Source of the DNA: Paulinella micropora
Taxonomy: Eukaryota; Cercozoa; Imbricatea; Euglyphida
Assembly (NCBI GenBank): GCA_009731375.1
Contig: BJOX01000105.1
Coordinates: forward strand, 549,392-574,911
Length of the DNA: 25,520 nucleotides
Direction of reading: 5' to 3'
This document shows positions 1 to 25,520 of this stretch, one piece after another (the first letter of the stretch is position 1; every line of letters starts with the position of its first letter). The position numbers were made by a program, and so were the translations under genes. Below the pieces are notes generated by a model that did not search any database, was not told where the DNA came from, and was given only the letters and a program-made list of their open reading frames with translations.

Positions 1-345
<345 letters not shown>

Positions 346-1067
346 GGCAGAATGTTTTTGGGTTCCTTTTCGCCAAGTCTGACCTTGTGCACCATTTTTT
401 TGTTCTGTGTCTGTCTGTGCATACCTTGCCTCTGCGCGCGCGAGAAGACAAAAAGTATTCCTACCCTCCCTACTTATCTACCTCGGTATCTGCCTCACCT
501 ATTCACCAACTAACAAAACCACTGCCTACCGCAAACACTGCATCTTCTAAAAAAACCAAGAACGAAATCTATTGAAAAAAAACGAACTAAAAAAGAGACC
601 GCAGTATACGATATTTCTGGTAATGGTTGCTTTTTGGCGAAAATTGCGGACATTTTCAGGAGTGGTTGTAAAAAAACCTCGGGAGTTTGCGCTGAGTGTC
701 TTAAGTACTGTCTTATGTCTTGTCTATCGTGTGTATCTTGTTTGTCTCGTCTCTCGTTTGTTTGTTTTTTGTTTTGCTCTGTTCTGTTAGTTGTCTTGTC
801 TGCCTCGGTATGGTCTATCTGGTCTTTGTCCTCTGCCGTCGTTCGATCCGATGTATCTGTCTTTTCCGTCGTGTTTGATTTCTTTTGCGTGATTGGGACA
901 TACTACATACAGAAACACGCATGAAAGATGCGCGACGCTCAGGCAGACACCAGACAAGCAGAAATAATAACAAATACAGACGCAGGCAGCCAGGTGGACA
1001 GGTAGGTGACAAAGACAAGCCGGCAACAAGGGAGTCTAACCTGAAATATCACGTTAATGCATCGTGC
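346..1067. other. Complex sequence without recognisable gene
   Basis: About 700 bp of non-repetitive, moderately AT-rich sequence. Short open frames exist on both strands, but none shows a domain, codon bias or splice-linked continuation. It may be intergenic. Confidence 0.5.
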
Positions 1068-2200
<1,133 letters not shown>

Positions 2201-2203
2201 GAA

Positions 2204-2234
<31 letters not shown>

Positions 2235-2249
2235 GAGAGTGAGAGAGAG

Positions 2250-2280
<31 letters not shown>

Positions 2281-2294
2281 GGGAGAGAGAAAGA

Positions 2295-2345
<51 letters not shown>

Positions 2346-2371
2346 CAGAGAGACAGAGATTGAGATAGTGA

Positions 2372-2457
<86 letters not shown>

Positions 2458-2546
2458 AGGATAAAGGGAGTATATGTATTTTAATCATTTGAGAAGGGTA
2501 AAGTACTAGTGGAGAAGATGACGATGAAGAAGAAGAAGAAGAAGAA

Positions 2547-2607
<61 letters not shown>

Positions 2608-2708
2608 AAAGAAAAGAAAAGAAAAGAAAAGAAAAGAAAAGAAAAGAAAAGAAAAGAAAGAAGGAAAGGAAAGAAAAGAAAAGAAAAGAAAAGAAAAGAA
2701 AAGAAAAA

Positions 2709-2740
<32 letters not shown>

Positions 2741-3531
2741 AGAAGTAGAAGACGAAGAAGACGAAGAAGAAGAAGAAGAAGAAGAAGAAGAAGAAGAAGA
2801 AGAAGAAGAAGAAGAAGAAGAAAAAGAAGAAAAAGAAGAAAAAGAAGAAAAAGAAGAAAAAGAAGAAAAAGAAGAAGAAGAAAAAGAAGAAGAAGGAGAA
2901 GAAGAAAAAGAAGAAGAAGAAGAAGAAGAAGAAGAAGAAGAAGAAGAAGAAGAAGAAGAAGAAGAATATGAAGAAGAATATGAAGAAGAAGAAAAAGAAG
3001 AAAAAGAAGAAAAAGAAGAAGAAGAAGAAGAAGAAGAAGAAGAAGAAGAAGAAGAAGAAGAAGAAGAAGAAGAAAGAGAAGCAAGAGAAGCAAGAGAAGC
3101 AAGAGAAGAAAAGAGAAGAAAGAGAAGAAAGAGAAGAAAGAGAAGGAAAGAGAAGAAAGAGAAGAAAGAGAAGAAAGAGAAGGAAAGAGAAGGAAAGAGA
3201 AGGAAAGAGAAGAAAAGAGAAGAAAAGGGAAGAAAAGGGAAGAAAAGAGAAGAAAAGGGAAGAAAAGGGAAGAAAAGGGAAGAAAAGGGAAGGAAAGGGA
3301 AGGAAAGAGAAGGAAAGAGACGGAAAGAGACGGAAAAAGACGGAAAGAGACGGAAAAAGACGGAAAGAGACGGAAAAAGACGGAAAGAGGAGAAAGAAGA
3401 GAAAGAAGGAAGAGAAGGAAGAAGAAGAAGAAGAAGAAGAAGAAGAAGAAGAAGAAGAAGAAGAAGAAGAAGAAGAAGAAGAAGAAGAAGAAGAAGAAGA
3501 AGAAGAAGAAGAAGAAGAAGAAAGAAGTTTT
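2201..3531. repeat. Purine-rich microsatellites
   Basis: (GA)n to 2458, a short complex break to 2520, then (GAA)n, (GAAA)n and (GAAAA)n, GGAAA variants, and (GAA)n to 3523. Confidence 0.95.
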
Positions 3532-4449
<918 letters not shown>

Positions 4450-4692
4450 ATGAGATAAGGAAAAGAAAGCGAGACAGAATGCCTCTTTGTCTGTCTGTAT
4501 GCCTCTCTGTCTGTCTGTATGCCTCTCTGTCTGTCTCTCGTTATGGCTGTATCATCTCCGAATCGCCCATAGTCGTTCTTTACTCTCCTAAGGCCCATCG
4601 CTAGCTCAAAGCGGCAGTTTCCCAAGCGGTTGCTGTCGCAACAGAGAAGGCACAACTTCGGCGGGAAGCGTAACGTTCGGAAAGTCCGCACC
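4450..4692 (+). promoter_or_regulatory. GC-rich leader / probable 5' UTR and promoter region
   Basis: This is one of the few complex-sequence stretches upstream of the first exon. It begins with three copies of a roughly 22-bp unit (ATGCCTCTCTGTCTGTCTGT type, 4480-4540) and becomes non-repetitive from about 4545. No clear TATA box is visible. The frame upstream of the chosen ATG is open back to 4630 but holds no ATG. The transcription start cannot be placed from sequence. Confidence 0.3.
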
Positions 4693-24516
<19,824 letters not shown>

Positions 24517-24517
24517 G

Positions 24518-24614
<97 letters not shown>

Positions 24615-25228
24615 GAGATATCGACTAATGTCAGAAAAAAGGAGCTTCTGATTTCGCCAACCAAGGAAGTCTGTGGGTAAAGTATTAACCCGATGCCCAG
24701 CTAAGCCGTGATGTTTGCACGGAAGGGACTGATACAGGCGATACCAAAGCTCCCTAGTACCAGGCGGGGCCAGGGCTCGTTCCATAAGCGCCCCTTGCAG
24801 AACGAGCTCCCACCTCCATTACAGAGGGCCCAGTAAGCAGATGGAGTTTCGAGACTGTTCGACAGTCTAGTATAAACCGACAGAGCACTGTGGGTTTTAT
24901 TCCGGGCTCAACAAGCGAGAAAGGGCACCCTGAGGGAACAGGATTGTGCTTCCCGTCGCTATTTCGGCATGTGACTCATAGGCGTATGGCTAGGCACACA
25001 TAAGGCACCCCACCACGGGCCCAGCACACCCACACCATCCCCTAATTCTCTGTCTGTCGACAGATGGCACCCATTTTAAAAAACCAAGCCCAAGGGAGGG
25101 TCAGTGACACCTCAAGTGGCCTTGGTTCAACTCCGTGGAGTAAGTGATGAGATCAACTGATGAAATATCGACTAATGTCAGAAAAAAGGAGCTTATGATT
25201 TCGTCAACCAAGGAAGTCTGTGGAGATT

Positions 25229-25294
<66 letters not shown>
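24517..25294. repeat. (GATA)n arrays and 64-bp direct repeats
   Basis: (GATA)n at 24517-24613 and 25226-25294. Direct repeats 24613-24676 and 25160-25223 match at 61 of 64 positions. The 483 bp between them are complex, with no coding signal, and contain a small hairpin AGACTGT-TCG-ACAGTCT at 24852-24868. Confidence 0.85.
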
Positions 25295-25296
<2 letters not shown>

Positions 25297-25520
25297 TGTT
25301 TAATGTTTAATCTATGGGCGTGGCTTAGCTTGAAAAGCCATGGCCTCCTATACTACCCCCGGACAAGAACTTTCAGCACCGGCCAAGCTGCACACCAACC
25401 ACTGTCTCGCTGTGGTTGGTGTCTGTGCCCAGTTCAAGCCGAAAGGTAGCCGAGCCCTTTTGAACTATACGGGACAACACTAGAACACTCCCCAGGAGCG
25501 CGTGCCCTAAGGAGATGATG
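25295..25520. other. Complex sequence at right edge
   Basis: No gene was recognised. It contains a perfect 11-bp hairpin, ACACCAACCAC (25392-25402) / GTGGTTGGTGT (25412-25422), with a 9-nt loop. Confidence 0.5.

Noticed and set aside
24613-25223. A TRIM or solo-LTR retrotransposon
   Set aside because: The 64-bp repeats lack TG...CA ends, and no primer-binding site or polypurine tract could be identified between them.

Overview
This window is nuclear DNA from a eukaryote with a large, extremely repeat-rich genome. Most of it is simple-sequence DNA: (CT)n/(GA)n, (GTAT)n, (ATCT)n, (ACCT)n, (ATT)n, (AGT)n and (CTATA)n. Embedded in it are tRNA-derived SINEs, a decayed LINE fragment, foldback elements and short tandem satellites. 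Six runs of N are present (1901-1910, 8497-8891, 10097-10149, 10433-10888, 12109-12571, 20622-21479; a seventh lies at 21876-22131). The species cannot be settled from sequence alone. GT-AG introns, tRNA-SINEs and compact GC-rich exons in microsatellite introns would suit a large-genome protist or alga (for example a chromerid-like alveolate) or an invertebrate; this is a guess.

The key result is one split gene on the + strand. At least 13 short exons (37-222 nt, positions 4693-24516) join in a single open frame of about 407 codons with every intron phase matching. The product is an FAD-dependent aromatic-ring hydroxylase of the PHBH/kynurenine 3-monooxygenase-like group (FAD_binding_3 type). 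It has an N-terminal membrane anchor, a serine-rich linker, the GxGxxG dinucleotide fold followed by the acidic residue that holds the ribose, a conserved 'GADG' fingerprint, and part of the substrate domain. The C-terminal GD motif and the stop codon are not in the window, so the gene runs off the right side or is incomplete.

Layout: 1-4450, upstream microsatellites, including a 2.4 kb pyrimidine-to-purine strand switch; 4450-4692, GC-rich leader; 4693-8100, exons 1-5; 8101-15218, a 7.1 kb intron with SINEs, two satellite blocks, a minisatellite, ATT-tailed elements, foldback elements and rearranged exon copies; 15219-20246, exons 6-10, with a LINE remnant and a 1.15 kb (CTATA)n array in introns; 20247-24516, exons 11-13 with two complete SINEs; 24517-25520, GATA arrays and non-coding sequence with a 64-bp direct repeat.

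The most unusual observation is that many introns carry truncated 'echoes' of the neighbouring exon edge. Copies keeping the 3' splice site and exon start lie upstream of the intact exon (exons 6, 7, 10, 11, 12). Copies keeping the exon end and 5' splice site lie downstream (exons 3, 8, 10). Each echo breaks off into a microsatellite. One cluster of echoes is also present in inverted orientation at 14588-14908. This looks like a gene whose introns grew by repeated local duplication of exon boundaries mediated by microsatellites.
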